This document shows positions 52,133 through 62,409 of a DNA stretch of 64,000 bases, piece by piece (positions within the stretch are counted from its first letter, which is position 1; each line of letters starts with the position of its first letter). The stretch is taken from positions 1,984,001 to 2,048,000 of the forward strand of contig NZ_CP041387.1 in assembly GCF_007005445.1 (NCBI RefSeq). Reading direction: 5' to 3'. Made by a program: the position numbers and the translations under genes. This DNA comes from Rhodopseudomonas palustris (GTDB taxonomy: Bacteria > Pseudomonadota > Alphaproteobacteria > Rhizobiales > Xanthobacteraceae). Below the pieces are notes generated by a model that made no database searches, was not told where the DNA came from, and was given only the letters and a program-made list of their open reading frames with translations.

Positions 52133-53356
52133 ATGCGCTTCACCTTCATTCACGCCGCCGACCTTCACATCGACAGCCCGCTGGCCGGGCTTCGGACCAA
52201 GAACGAGGACGTCGCGCAGCGGTTCGCCGCGGCCGGACGCAAGGCGATCCAGGCGCTGGTCGACGAGACCATCGCCAGTGGCGCCGCGTTCCTGATTATC
52301 GCCGGCGACATCTTCGACGGCGACTGGAAGGACGTCACCACCGGGCTGTTCTTCGTCGGCGCCGTCGGCGCGCTGCATCGCGCCGGGATTCCCGTGTTCA
52401 TCGTCAAGGGCAATCACGACGCCGAAAGCCTGATGTCGCGAGGCCTGCCCTACCCGGACAGCGTCACGGTGTTTCCGACCAAGGCGGCGACGGTCGAACT
52501 CGAACGCTATCGCGTGGCGCTGCACGGCCGCAGCTTCGCCGATCGCGTCAACGCCGATTTCGTCGCCGGCTATCCGGCGCGCCGCGAAGGCTGGCTCAAT
52601 ATCGGCGTGCTGCACACCTCGCTCGACGGCACCCGCGGCCACGAAGGCTACGCGCCGTGCAGTCTCGATGACCTCAAGCGATTCGGCTATGATTACTGGG
52701 CGCTCGGCCACGTCCATGCCGCCGAAATCGTCAGCCGCGATCCGTGGGTGGTATTTCCGGGCAATCTGCAGGGCCGCAGCGTCCGCGAAACCGGACCCAA
52801 GGGCGCGATGCGCGTCACCGTCGAAGACGGCCGCATCATCGAGGTGACGCCGCTGGCGCTCGACGGCGCCCGCTGGGCGCATCTGACGGTCGACCTGTCC
52901 GGCTGCACCGACGATGCGGAAATTCCCGCGCTGGTGAGCGAGCGCCTCACCGAGCTGCATGCGCAGAGCGACGGCCGCGCGCTGGCGGTCCGGGTGACGC
53001 TGACCGGGGCGACATCGTTGCACGACAAACTGCTGGCGCACCGCGAGACGCTGCAGGACGATCTGCGCGCCGGCGCATTGCAGCTCGCCGCCGACTGCTG
53101 GATCGAGCAGCTCAAAATCAAGACCTCGCTGCCGGCGCGCGCCGCGATCATCCAGTCGAATGGCGACGACATCGACGTCGCCGCCCTGCTCGCCGAAGGC
53201 GCGCAGGATCCCGGCTTCGCCGCGGCGCTGGCTGAACTGACCGAGACCATCAAGGCGAAGTTGCCGCGCGATCTGCACGAGGAGTTCGATGCGTCGGACG
53301 TCGTCCGCAGCCTGACCGACGACGCGCGCGCGCTGCTGAGCGGAGAGCTGTCGTGA
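52133..53356 (+). CDS. yhaO: YhaO-type DNA repair exonuclease (SbcD/Mre11-like)
   Basis: A 407-residue calcineurin-like phosphoesterase. Metal motifs are HAADLHIDSP (DxH), IIAGDIFDGDW (GDxxD), VKGNHDAE (GNHD), VLHTSLDG and the final GHVH in WALGHVHAA. The C-terminal region is a YhaO-specific capping part. With YhaN it should form a nuclease-ATPase complex resembling SbcCD or Mre11-Rad50, acting on DNA ends or hairpins (family inference). Its stop overlaps the GTG start of yhaN (GTGA). Confidence 0.92.
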   Translation: MRFTFIHAADLHIDSPLAGLRTKNEDVAQRFAAAGRKAIQALVDETIASGAAFLIIAGDIFDGDWKDVTTGLFFVGAVGALHRAGIPVFIVKGNHDAESLMSRGLPYPDSVTVFPTKAATVELERYRVALHGRSFADRVNADFVAGYPARREGWLNIGVLHTSLDGTRGHEGYAPCSLDDLKRFGYDYWALGHVHAAEIVSRDPWVVFPGNLQGRSVRETGPKGAMRVTVEDGRIIEVTPLALDGARWAHLTVDLSGCTDDAEIPALVSERLTELHAQSDGRALAVRVTLTGATSLHDKLLAHRETLQDDLRAGALQLAADCWIEQLKIKTSLPARAAIIQSNGDDIDVAALLAEGAQDPGFAAALAELTETIKAKLPRDLHEEFDASDVVRSLTDDARALLSGELS

Positions 53357-56300
53357 GGATCGAACAACTGGCGCTGGAGCGCTACGGCGTCTTCACCGAC
53401 CGCGTCCTGTCGTTCGCGCCGCAGGCGTCGCTGCACGTCGTGCTTGGCGCAAACGAGGCCGGCAAGACTTCTGCGCTGACGGCGATCGGCGATCTGTTGT
53501 TCGGCTTCGGCCCCCGCACCGACTACGATTTCAAGCACGACAGCAAGCTGCTGCGGATAGGCGGCAGCTTTCGTCGTTCCGATGGCCGCCTGATCGCGGC
53601 ACGCCGGCGCAAGGGCAACAAGAATACGCTGCTCGACGGCGAGGATCGCGCCCTGCCTGACGATCACTTCGCAGCCCTGCTCGGCGACGCTTCGCGAGCC
53701 ACCTTCGACCGCGAATTCGGCATGACCGCGCAGGCGCTGCGCGAAGGCGGCAGCAAGCTGCTCAGCGTCGGCGGCGATCTCGCCGAAACATTGGCCGCGA
53801 GTTCGGCCGGCATGGCCGAGCTGTCGCGGATCAAGGATCGCCTGCAGCAGCAGGCCGACGAGCTGTTCACCCCGCGGAAATCCGCCAGCAAGCCGTTCTA
53901 TCTCGCGGCCGACCGCCGCGACGCCGCCGACAAGGAACTGCGCGACGCCATCGTCACCCGCGAGGCGCTACGGCAGCTCCAGGCCGTCGTGCAGGACGCT
54001 GAAGCAGAGTTGGAGCGGCTGAAGACCGAGCACGCCGCCTGCGGCGGCAAGCTGTCGCGCTGGCAGCGAACGCTACGGGTGCGCTCGCAACTGGCGAGGC
54101 TCGACTGCATCGAGACCGAGTTGACCACGCTGGCCGACCTGCCGGTTGTGGCGGAACCGACCCTCGCCGAATGGCGCACCGCGCTCGATCGCAAGATCTC
54201 GTTCGAAGCCGAGATCGCCGCGCTCGATGCGGCGGCCGCGACGGATGCCGCCGAGCTTGCGACGATCGATGTCGACGAAGCGCTGCTGGCCGAAGCCGGC
54301 ACGATCGACGCCCTGCGCGAGCGGCTCGGCGCGGTGCGCAAGGCAGCGGCCGATCTGCCGCGACGCCGCCACGACCGCGCCGTCGCCGAGGCTGCGCTGG
54401 ACGATTGCGCGCGGCGGCTCGGGCTCGCTTCGCACGTCGAACTACTGGCTTCGCTGCCGACCGAGCCGGCGCTCGCAGAAGCGCGCGATCGCCTCGAAAA
54501 GATGCGACGCGCCACGCAGGAGCTGGTCGAACTCGAAGCCAAGCACGCACGGGCGAAGCGCGAACTCGACAGCGCCGCTGCGACCGGCGACGACCCTCAC
54601 CTGGTCGATCTGGAACCTTTGCGTCAGCGCTTCGAGGCGCTCGGCGACGTGCCGGCGCTGGAGGATCGTCTGCGCCGAGATCGTGCCGCGCTCGCGGTCG
54701 AAAGCGAGGCGATCACTAGCGCGCTGGCGGCGCTCGATCCGGCACCCGGCCCGCTCGACCGGGTGCGCGCCCTGCCGGTGCCTGATCGCTCCACCATCAC
54801 CAAGTTCGCCAGCGCCTTCGAACTCAGCGAAACCGAATTGAAGCGGCTCGACAACGAGATCGCCAAGCTCGACGAGGCGATTGCCGCCGCCGAGGCGGAG
54901 CTGGCGAAGCTGTCGAACGCCGGCGCAGTACCGACCAAGACTGATCTGATCGCAGCACGGCGGTCTCGCGACGACCGCCTCGGCGCGCTCTACGACGGCC
55001 TCGATGGCGACCGCGACGAACGCCGGCTTCGCTTCGATCGCGTCGCCGAAGCGTCGCGCACCATCGACGGCATCACTGACTCGTTGCTGATCGACACCGA
55101 ACGCGCGGCCCTGCACGAGAACGCGCAGCGGCGGCTGGCGGACACTCGCAGTAAGCGCGAGCGCGAAGCCGAAAAGCGCGCCGGCCTGCAGCGGGGACTG
55201 GCTGATATCAACGAGGGGTGGAGACGGGCCTGGGCGGCGTCCGGGCTGCAGCCGTCGGGCGCGGCCGAGATGCTGCGCTGGCGCGACCGGCTCGACGAAC
55301 TCATCGCGAAGCTGGCGAAATGCGACCTGCAGCGCACCGAGATCGATGCGCAGGAGATGGCGCTCGGCGACGGCAAGGTCGCGATCATCGGCTTTCTCGC
55401 TCACGTCGGCCGCCAGCCCGATCGCAATGCGCCGGCGGGCGTGCTGTATCGTGAAGCCAAGGGGCGGTACGATCAGTTGGTTGCGGCCTGGAGCGACGCC
55501 AAGGCGCGCGCCGCGACCCGCGACCGGATCGCCCGGGAGCTTGCCGAAGCCGATGCCGCGCGCGCAACGTGCGAGCGCCGCCTCGCCGAGTTGCGGCAGC
55601 ACTGGCCGCAGACCATGCGCGCGATCGGGCTCGACGCCGATGCCTCGCCGGCTCAAGGCGATGCCGCGCTGTCGGTGTGGGGCTCGGTCGGCGTGCCGCG
55701 CGCCAATTTCGAACGTGAAGGCCGCAGCGTCGATACCATCACGTCGGATCTGCAGGAGTTCGAACGCGACGTCGCCGACCTCATCGGTCGCGTCGCACCG
55801 GATCTCGGCAGCCTTGCGGACCAGGACGCCGTTTCGCGCGTCGCCGAACGGCTCGTCGAGGCCCGCCGCGCCAACGAAGCCTGCCGTCGCCTGCACGACA
55901 ACGCAGCCAGACGGGCGCTCAGCCGCGGTGCGCTGCTGGCCAAGCTCACGGCGAGCACCGAGACGCTGCAGCGCGCCGGCGAAACCTTGGGGGCTGATAG
56001 CGCCGCAGTGCCGGAGTTGCTGTCGCGGCTCGCCTTCCGCCTGCAATTGCAGACCGAGCAGGCCGAACTGCGGCGGCACCTGTTCGAGATCGCCGATGGT
56101 CACGACGAGACCGCGCTTCGTCAGGAGCGCGAGGGGATCGATTTCGACCGGCTGCAGGCCGACATCGCCAGCGCGACCGAGCAGCAGGACCGATTGCTCA
56201 AGGATATCTCGGACGCATCGGCGACGCTGTATCAGCGGCAGCGCGAACTGGACTCGCTCACCAAAGGCCGCGACGCCGCCGGCGCCGCCGCCCGCCGCCG

Positions 56301-56805
56301 CGAGGCTGCCGCCGAACTCCTGGCGATTTCCGAAGACTGGCTGCAGCGTTCGGCAGCGGCGCTGCTGGCGCGCCGGGCCGTTGAGCTGTATCGCGCCAAG
56401 GTGCAGGACCCGATGGTGGCGCGCGCCGGCGAGTTGTTTGCGCTGGCGACAGCGGATGCCTTTGCCGGGCTCGGCATCGACTACGGCGACCAGGACGAGC
56501 CGACCCTGGTGGCGCGCCGCGCCTCGGGCGAGCGGGTACCGCTGTCCGGACTGAGCGAGGGCACCCGCGATCAGTTGTTTCTGGCGCTGCGGCTGGCGCT
56601 GCTCGAACGCCGTGTCTCCGAGCCGCTGCCGTTCATTGGCGACGACCTCCTGGCCAGCTTCGACGACCGGCGGACGCTGGCGACGCTCCGCCTGCTCGCC
56701 GCCGCCGGCCAGCAGCGCCAGATGATCCTGTTCACCCATCACCGCCACGTCGCTGAGCTCGCGCAGTCCCTGCCCGATCATCAGGTCGATCTCGTCGAGC
56801 TCTAG
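53353..56805 (+). CDS. yhaN: YhaN-type ATPase (SbcC/Rad50-like)
   Basis: A 1150-residue SMC-like ATPase partnering YhaO. The N-terminal lobe has Walker A LGANEAGKTSAL (about residues 32-43) and the YGVFTDRVLSF strand. Two long coiled-coil regions (about 160-480 and 500-1000) follow. The C-terminal lobe has the signature LSGLSEGTRDQLFLALRLAL and Walker B PLPFIGDDLLASFDD, plus the FTHHRHV His switch. No CxxC zinc hook is seen between the coils, which fits YhaN rather than canonical Rad50/SbcC. The GTG start at 53353 is set by the overlap with yhaO. Confidence 0.92.
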   Translation: MRIEQLALERYGVFTDRVLSFAPQASLHVVLGANEAGKTSALTAIGDLLFGFGPRTDYDFKHDSKLLRIGGSFRRSDGRLIAARRRKGNKNTLLDGEDRALPDDHFAALLGDASRATFDREFGMTAQALREGGSKLLSVGGDLAETLAASSAGMAELSRIKDRLQQQADELFTPRKSASKPFYLAADRRDAADKELRDAIVTREALRQLQAVVQDAEAELERLKTEHAACGGKLSRWQRTLRVRSQLARLDCIETELTTLADLPVVAEPTLAEWRTALDRKISFEAEIAALDAAAATDAAELATIDVDEALLAEAGTIDALRERLGAVRKAAADLPRRRHDRAVAEAALDDCARRLGLASHVELLASLPTEPALAEARDRLEKMRRATQELVELEAKHARAKRELDSAAATGDDPHLVDLEPLRQRFEALGDVPALEDRLRRDRAALAVESEAITSALAALDPAPGPLDRVRALPVPDRSTITKFASAFELSETELKRLDNEIAKLDEAIAAAEAELAKLSNAGAVPTKTDLIAARRSRDDRLGALYDGLDGDRDERRLRFDRVAEASRTIDGITDSLLIDTERAALHENAQRRLADTRSKREREAEKRAGLQRGLADINEGWRRAWAASGLQPSGAAEMLRWRDRLDELIAKLAKCDLQRTEIDAQEMALGDGKVAIIGFLAHVGRQPDRNAPAGVLYREAKGRYDQLVAAWSDAKARAATRDRIARELAEADAARATCERRLAELRQHWPQTMRAIGLDADASPAQGDAALSVWGSVGVPRANFEREGRSVDTITSDLQEFERDVADLIGRVAPDLGSLADQDAVSRVAERLVEARRANEACRRLHDNAARRALSRGALLAKLTASTETLQRAGETLGADSAAVPELLSRLAFRLQLQTEQAELRRHLFEIADGHDETALRQEREGIDFDRLQADIASATEQQDRLLKDISDASATLYQRQRELDSLTKGRDAAGAAARRREAAAELLAISEDWLQRSAAALLARRAVELYRAKVQDPMVARAGELFALATADAFAGLGIDYGDQDEPTLVARRASGERVPLSGLSEGTRDQLFLALRLALLERRVSEPLPFIGDDLLASFDDRRTLATLRLLAAAGQQRQMILFTHHRHVAELAQSLPDHQVDLVEL

Positions 56806-57033
56806 TAAGCCGACGCCATGCGCGCAGGCGTCCGGCGGCGTCGATTGCTGGCACGGCGTGCTGACGCGATTGAGCCAAAACGTCGCATTGGGCTGCTGCC
56901 GGTTCGGTGCCGTGCGATCCGGTGCGCGTCATGGGTCTTGCTCCCGACGTCTACAGACCCCATAAAATGAATCCTAGTTGAAAACGTTGCCGAAAGGGCT
57001 GCGGAAAGACGACCCGGATTGGAAGGAGCAAGA

Positions 57034-59961
57034 ATGCCGCAGAACGACTATCTTCTCGCGGTCATCCTTCTTCCGTTCGCCGGCAGCCTGATTGCGGCGC
57101 TGTTGCCGGCCAATGCGCGTAACACCGAGGCCTGGCTGGCCGCCGCCGTCGCGCTCGGCTGCCTGGGACTGCTGGCTTTCCTCTATCCCGGCGCCGGTGC
57201 GGCGCCGATCCGCTATCAACTCGACTGGCTGCCGCAGGCCGGCCTGAGCTTCACATTGCGGCTGGACGGATTCGCCTGGGCATTCGCCTGCCTGATCACC
57301 GCGATCGGCGCCCTCGTCGTTCTTTACGCGCGCTACTACATGTCGCCGTCCGACCCGGTGCCGAGGTTCTTTTCGTTCCTGCTGGGCTTCATGGGCGCGA
57401 TGCTCGGCATCGTTCTGTCCGGAAACCTCATTCAACTGGTGTTCTTCTGGGAGCTCACCAGTCTGTTTTCATTCCTGCTGATCGGCTACTGGCACCACAA
57501 CGCCGCGGCCCGTGAGGGCGCCCGCGTGGCGCTGACGATCACCGGTACCGGCGGACTGTGCCTGTTTGCCGGCGTGGTGGTGCTCGGCCACATCGTCGGA
57601 AGCTACGACCTCGATGCCGTGCTGTCGGCCGGCGCCGAGGTCCGCGGCCACGCGCTGTACGTACCGACCCTGATCCTGATCGTGCTCGGCGCGCTGACCA
57701 AGAGCGCGCAGTTTCCGTTCCACTTCTGGCTGCCGCGGGCGATGACGGCGCCGACGCCGGTCTCGGCGTATCTGCACTCCGCCACCATGGTGAAGGCCGG
57801 CGTGTTCCTGCTGGTGCGGCTGTGGCCGGTGCTGGGTGGCACCAATGAATGGCTGTGGATCGTCGGTACGACCGGGCTCGCGACCTTCGTGGTCGGCGCC
57901 TACCTGGCGGTATTTCAGCGCGACCTGAAGGGTCTTTTGGCCTACTCCACCATCAGCCATCTCGGCCTGATCACGTTGCTGATCGGCCTCGACCGCCCGC
58001 TGGCTCTCGTCGCCGCGATCTTCCACGTTTTCAATCACGCGACCTTCAAGGCGTCGCTGTTCATGGCGGCGGGCATCATCGACCACGAGACCGGTACGCG
58101 CGATCTTCGTCGTCTCAGCGGGCTGTGGAAGTTCATGCCGAAGACCGGCGCGCTGGCGATCGTCGCCGCTTCGGCGATGGCCGGCGTGCCGCTGCTGAAC
58201 GGCTTCCTGTCCAAGGAAATGTTCTTCGCCGAAACCATCGAGACCCATGACGGCTCGCTGCTCGACGATGCCCTGCCCTATATCGTCACCCTCGCCAGCA
58301 TGTTCACCGTGGCGTATTCGCTTCGCTTCATCCGCGAGGTGTTCTTCGGCCCGCCGCCGGTCGACCTGCCGCGCACGCCGCACGAGCCGCCGCGCTGGAT
58401 GCGGTTTCCGGTCGAACTGCTGGTGCTGACCTGCCTGGTGGTCGGCATCGTGCCGTCGCTGACGATCGGCCCGTTTCTCCAGCTTGCCGTGCACGCGGTG
58501 CTCGGCACCGAGACGCCGTATTACAGCCTCGCGGTCTGGCACGGATTCAACTTGCCGCTGCTGATGAGCGTGATCGCGCTGGCCGGCGGGGTGGCCCTAT
58601 ACCTTTTGCTGCGCGAACCACTGCAGCATGGGCTGCAAAGCTCGCTGTTCGCCGGACGGTTCAAGACCCAGCGGCTGTTCGATCTGGTGCTGGTGACGGT
58701 ATCTTGGCGCTGGGCACGCAGCATCGAACGGGTGTTCGGCACTCGCCGGCTGCAACCGCAATTGCTGCTGCTGGTCTGTGTGGCGCTGGTGGCGGCTGCG
58801 GTCCCTGCCCTCACGCGCGGTGTCAGCGTCGCGGCGGTCGCGTTCGACGAAATCGACCCGGCTCTGGCGCTGGTATGGACGGTCGGCATCGCCTGCGCGC
58901 TCGGCGGCGCGGCAGTCGCCAAATTCCATCGCCTGGCGGCACTGATTCTGATCGGCGGATCGGGGCTGACGACCTGTCTCACTTTCGTCTGGTTCTCGGC
59001 CCCGGATTTGGCGCTGACCCAGATCGGCGTCGAGATCGTCACCACGGTCCTGTTGCTGCTCGGGCTGCGCTGGCTGCCCAAGCAGCTCGACACCGACCAA
59101 ATCTCCGCAACCCGCAGCGTCGGCAAACGCGCCAGGCAGCTCCGTGACCTCGCGGTCGCGACCGCAGCCGGCGCCGGAGTGGGGCTATTGGCCTATGCGG
59201 TGATGACACGCACGGCCCCCGACAGCATTTCGCAATTCTTCCTGCGGCACGCCTATCAGGACGGCGGCGGTACCAATGTGGTCAACGTCATTCTCGTGGA
59301 CTTCCGCGGCTTCGACACGCTCGGCGAGATCACGGTGCTGGCCGTCGTGGCACTGACGGTGTTCGCCCTGCTGCGCCGATTTCGTCCCGCCGCCGACAGC
59401 ATCGACATCCCGGAGCAGCAACGACTGCAGGACGAGCACGACGATGCCGACGCTGATCGCCGCAAGGGCGACACCGTTGCCGATTATCTCGCGGTGCCGG
59501 CGATGATCATGCAACTGTTGTTTCCGTTCATCTTCATCGCCGCGATGTATCTGCTGCTGCGCGGCCATGATCAGCCGGGCGGAGGGTTCGTTGCCGGCAT
59601 CGCGATGGCGGCGGCTCTGATCCTGCAATACATGGCGGGCGGCGCCCGCTGGATCGAGGCGCGGCTGCGCATCCATCCCCTGCGCTGGATCGGCGTCGGG
59701 TTGATGCTGGCATTGTTGACCGGAGCCGCGGCGCTGCCGTTGGCGCGCCCGTTCCTCACCTCCGCCTTCGCCTATGCCAAGATCCCGTGGATCGGCGATG
59801 TGCCGCTGGCCAGCGCTGCGCTGTTCGACCTGGGCGTGTTCTCGCTGGTGGTCGGCGCCACCGCACTGATGCTGATCGCGCTCGCACATCAATCGATCCG
59901 CGGCCATCGCCGCCCGCCCGGCGGCCGAGCCGCAAAGCCCGAGGCCAGCCGATGGAACTGA
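57034..59961 (+). CDS. mnhA: Na+/H+ antiporter subunit A/B fusion (Mrp/Mnh/Pha)
   Basis: Largest subunit of the multisubunit cation/proton antiporter. The 975-residue protein has a NuoL-like core, with conserved Glu/Lys helices seen in FFWELTSLFSFLLIG, FHFWLPRAMTAPTPVSAYLH and HSATMVKAGVF. An MrpA-specific C-terminal part follows (AKFHRLAALILIGGSG, SAPDLALTQIGVEIV). A complete MrpB domain is fused at about 830-950 (LLFPFIFIAAMYLLLRGHDQ, PGGGFVAGI). A/B fusions are known from rhizobial PhaA. A strong GGAAGGAG site supports the ATG at 57034. It leads a six-gene operon. Confidence 0.96.
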   Translation: MPQNDYLLAVILLPFAGSLIAALLPANARNTEAWLAAAVALGCLGLLAFLYPGAGAAPIRYQLDWLPQAGLSFTLRLDGFAWAFACLITAIGALVVLYARYYMSPSDPVPRFFSFLLGFMGAMLGIVLSGNLIQLVFFWELTSLFSFLLIGYWHHNAAAREGARVALTITGTGGLCLFAGVVVLGHIVGSYDLDAVLSAGAEVRGHALYVPTLILIVLGALTKSAQFPFHFWLPRAMTAPTPVSAYLHSATMVKAGVFLLVRLWPVLGGTNEWLWIVGTTGLATFVVGAYLAVFQRDLKGLLAYSTISHLGLITLLIGLDRPLALVAAIFHVFNHATFKASLFMAAGIIDHETGTRDLRRLSGLWKFMPKTGALAIVAASAMAGVPLLNGFLSKEMFFAETIETHDGSLLDDALPYIVTLASMFTVAYSLRFIREVFFGPPPVDLPRTPHEPPRWMRFPVELLVLTCLVVGIVPSLTIGPFLQLAVHAVLGTETPYYSLAVWHGFNLPLLMSVIALAGGVALYLLLREPLQHGLQSSLFAGRFKTQRLFDLVLVTVSWRWARSIERVFGTRRLQPQLLLLVCVALVAAAVPALTRGVSVAAVAFDEIDPALALVWTVGIACALGGAAVAKFHRLAALILIGGSGLTTCLTFVWFSAPDLALTQIGVEIVTTVLLLLGLRWLPKQLDTDQISATRSVGKRARQLRDLAVATAAGAGVGLLAYAVMTRTAPDSISQFFLRHAYQDGGGTNVVNVILVDFRGFDTLGEITVLAVVALTVFALLRRFRPAADSIDIPEQQRLQDEHDDADADRRKGDTVADYLAVPAMIMQLLFPFIFIAAMYLLLRGHDQPGGGFVAGIAMAAALILQYMAGGARWIEARLRIHPLRWIGVGLMLALLTGAAALPLARPFLTSAFAYAKIPWIGDVPLASAALFDLGVFSLVVGATALMLIALAHQSIRGHRRPPGGRAAKPEASRWN

Positions 59962-60293
59962 TCGTCGCAATCGCCATCGCTGCGCTGACCGGCTGCGGAG
60001 TGTGGCTGCTGCTGCGGCCGCGGACGTTCCAGGTGATTATCGGTCTGGCGCTGCTGTCCTACGCCGTCAACCTGTTCATCTTCAGCATGGGCCGGCTGCG
60101 GGTCGGGGCTGCCGCGGTGCTGGAGAAAGGCCAGATCGGCGATCCGCAGGCCTTCGCCGACCCGCTGCCGCAGGCACTGGTGCTCACCGCCATTGTCATC
60201 AGCTTTGCCACCACCGCGCTGTTTCTGGTGGTGCTGCTCGCATCGCGCGGCCTCACCGGGAACGACCACGTCGATGGCCGGGAGCCCGAATGA
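59952..60293 (+). CDS. mnhC: Na+/H+ antiporter subunit C
   Basis: A 113-residue NuoK-like subunit with three membrane helices (about residues 4-24, 30-50 and 75-98). The PLPQALVLTAIVISFATTAL motif is characteristic of MrpC. It overlaps the end of the A/B gene by ten bases and the start of mnhD by four. Confidence 0.95.
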   Translation: MELIVAIAIAALTGCGVWLLLRPRTFQVIIGLALLSYAVNLFIFSMGRLRVGAAAVLEKGQIGDPQAFADPLPQALVLTAIVISFATTALFLVVLLASRGLTGNDHVDGREPE

Positions 60294-61924
60294 CGAACTG
60301 GGCTGACCATCTGATCATTCTGCCGATCCTGCTGCCGCTGTTCGTCGGCGCGGCGTTGCTGCTGGTCGACGAGCGCCATCAGCAGATCAAGGCGTTCGCC
60401 AATCTCGGCTCGATCGTGGTGATGGGGGGCATTGCGCTGCTGCTGATGCGCGCGGTGGACCCGTCGACCGCGACCGGCTCCGCGCCGATCGCCGTGTACC
60501 GGCTCGGCGACTGGCCGGCTCCGTTCGCGATCGTGCTGGTCGCCGACCGGCTGTCGGTGCTGATGCTGGTGCTCACCAGCATCCTGGCATTCGCATCCGC
60601 GGTCTTCGCAACGGCGCGCTGGCAGCGGGTCGGCGCGCACTTCCACTCGCTGTTCCAGTTCCTGCTGATGGGCCTGAACGGTGCCTTCCTGACCGGCGAC
60701 CTGTTCAACCTGTTCGTCTTTTTCGAGCTGCTGCTGGCGGCCTCCTATGGCCTCGTGCTGCACGGCTCCGGCCAGGCCCGCGTGCGCGCCGGCCTGCACT
60801 ACATCGCCGTCAACCTCACCGCGTCGGTGCTGTTCTTGATCGGCGTGAGCCTGATCTACGCGGTCACCGGCACCCTCAACATGGCGGATCTAGCAGTCCG
60901 GATTCCGCAGGTGCCGGCGCAGGACCGCGCGCTGCTGGAGGCAGGCGCCGCGGTGCTCGGCGTCGCCTTCCTGGTCAAGGCCGGGATGTGGCCGCTGTGC
61001 TTCTGGCTGCCGACGACCTATGCGGCTGCCGCCGCGCCGGTCGCTGCGATCTTCGCGATCATGAGCAAGGTCGGCATCTACATCCTGCTCCGGCTGTCGC
61101 TGTTGTTCTTCGGTGCCGGCAGCGGTGCCTCGGCGCTGTTCGGCAGCGACTGGCTGGTCGCGGCCGGCATCGCGACAATCCTGTTCGGTCTGATCGGCGC
61201 GCTCGCCTCGCAGGAGATCTCGCGGCTTGCCGGCTACGCCGTGCTGGTATCGTCCGGCACCGTGCTGGCGGTCGCGGCCGCCGCAGGACAGCCGGCAGTG
61301 ACCGCAGCGGCGCTGTTCTATCTGGTCAGTTCGACGCTGGCGATCGCCGCGTTCTTCATGCTGATCGAACTGCTCGAACGCGGCCGTGATCCGGGCGCCG
61401 ACATGCTGGCTGTGACCCGCGAAGCCTATGGCGAGGACGCTCCCGACGATCCGGATGCCGAAGAAGTCGGGATGGTGATCCCGGCCTCGATGGCGATCCT
61501 CGGCTGGTGCTTCGTCGGCTGCGCCGCGGTGATCGCCGGGTTGCCACCGGCGTCCGGCTTCATTGCCAAATTCGCGATGCTCAGCGCCCTGCTCGGCGGC
61601 GACGCCGCGACGGGTATCTCGCCGCTGAGCTGGACGCTGCTGGCGCTGTTGATGCTGTCCGGCCTGACCATGCTGATCGCAATGACCCGTGCCGGCATCC
61701 GCACGCTGTGGTCCCCGACCGAGCGTGCCGATCCGCGGGTTCGTCTGGCGGAGATCGTACCGATCGCGCTGCTGCTGCTCGGCTGCGTGGCGATGACGGT
61801 GCAGCCACAGACCGCAATGAGCTACATGCAGGGCGCCGCCGGCTCGCTGCACGCGCCGGCGACCTATACCGACAGCGTGCTGGCGCCGGTGCAGACCCGG
61901 GTGCGAACAGGAGGCGGCTCATGA
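60290..61924 (+). CDS. mnhD: Na+/H+ antiporter subunit D
   Basis: A 544-residue NuoN/NuoM-like subunit with about fourteen helices. Key segments are LFNLFVFFELLLAASYGLVLH with the conserved helix-5 Glu, AVLGVAFLVKAGMWPLCFWL with the helix-7 Lys, and ASGFIAKFAMLSALL. It likely provides one of the proton/cation half channels. ATGA overlaps are present at both ends. Confidence 0.95.
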   Translation: MTNWADHLIILPILLPLFVGAALLLVDERHQQIKAFANLGSIVVMGGIALLLMRAVDPSTATGSAPIAVYRLGDWPAPFAIVLVADRLSVLMLVLTSILAFASAVFATARWQRVGAHFHSLFQFLLMGLNGAFLTGDLFNLFVFFELLLAASYGLVLHGSGQARVRAGLHYIAVNLTASVLFLIGVSLIYAVTGTLNMADLAVRIPQVPAQDRALLEAGAAVLGVAFLVKAGMWPLCFWLPTTYAAAAAPVAAIFAIMSKVGIYILLRLSLLFFGAGSGASALFGSDWLVAAGIATILFGLIGALASQEISRLAGYAVLVSSGTVLAVAAAAGQPAVTAAALFYLVSSTLAIAAFFMLIELLERGRDPGADMLAVTREAYGEDAPDDPDAEEVGMVIPASMAILGWCFVGCAAVIAGLPPASGFIAKFAMLSALLGGDAATGISPLSWTLLALLMLSGLTMLIAMTRAGIRTLWSPTERADPRVRLAEIVPIALLLLGCVAMTVQPQTAMSYMQGAAGSLHAPATYTDSVLAPVQTRVRTGGGS

Positions 61925-62409
61925 GCAGGCTGCTGCCGTTTCCGCTGATCTCGCTGTGTCTGCTGGCGATGTGGCTGTGGCTCAGCCAGAGCATCGCGCT
62001 CGGCCCGATCCTGCTCGGCAGCCTGTTTGCGCTGATCGGCGGCTGGCTGTTGCGGTTGTTGCAGTCCGACGCCGACCGGGTACGAAACCCGGCGGCCATC
62101 ATCCGGCTGGCCGGGCTGGTGCTGATCGACGTCGTGCGCTCCAACATCGCGGTCGGCAGCATCATCCTCGGCGGCCAGCGCAACAACATCACCTCCGGCT
62201 TCGTCAATATCCCGCTCGATCTGCGCAGCCCGCAAGGGCTCGCGGTGCTGGCCTGTATCATCACCTCCACGCCCGGAACGCTGTGGGTGAATTTCAGTCG
62301 GGAGACCGGCGTTCTGCAACTTCACGTGCTCGATCTGGTCGACGAGAGCGAGTGGGTCGAACGCATCAAGGGCCGCTACGAACGCCTACTGTTGGAGATC
62401 TTCGAATGA
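61921..62409 (+). CDS. mnhE: Na+/H+ antiporter subunit E
   Basis: A 162-residue MrpE subunit: two to three N-terminal helices, then the conserved LIDVVRSNIAVGSIIL segment and ITSTPGTLWVNFSRETGVLQLHVLD. The role is structural in the antiporter complex. It overlaps both neighbours by ATGA. Confidence 0.95.
   Translation: MSRLLPFPLISLCLLAMWLWLSQSIALGPILLGSLFALIGGWLLRLLQSDADRVRNPAAIIRLAGLVLIDVVRSNIAVGSIILGGQRNNITSGFVNIPLDLRSPQGLAVLACIITSTPGTLWVNFSRETGVLQLHVLDLVDESEWVERIKGRYERLLLEIFE

Noticed and set aside
54442..56781. 779-codon open frame on the minus strand
   Set aside because: Antisense shadow of yhaN; no domain, no ribosome site.
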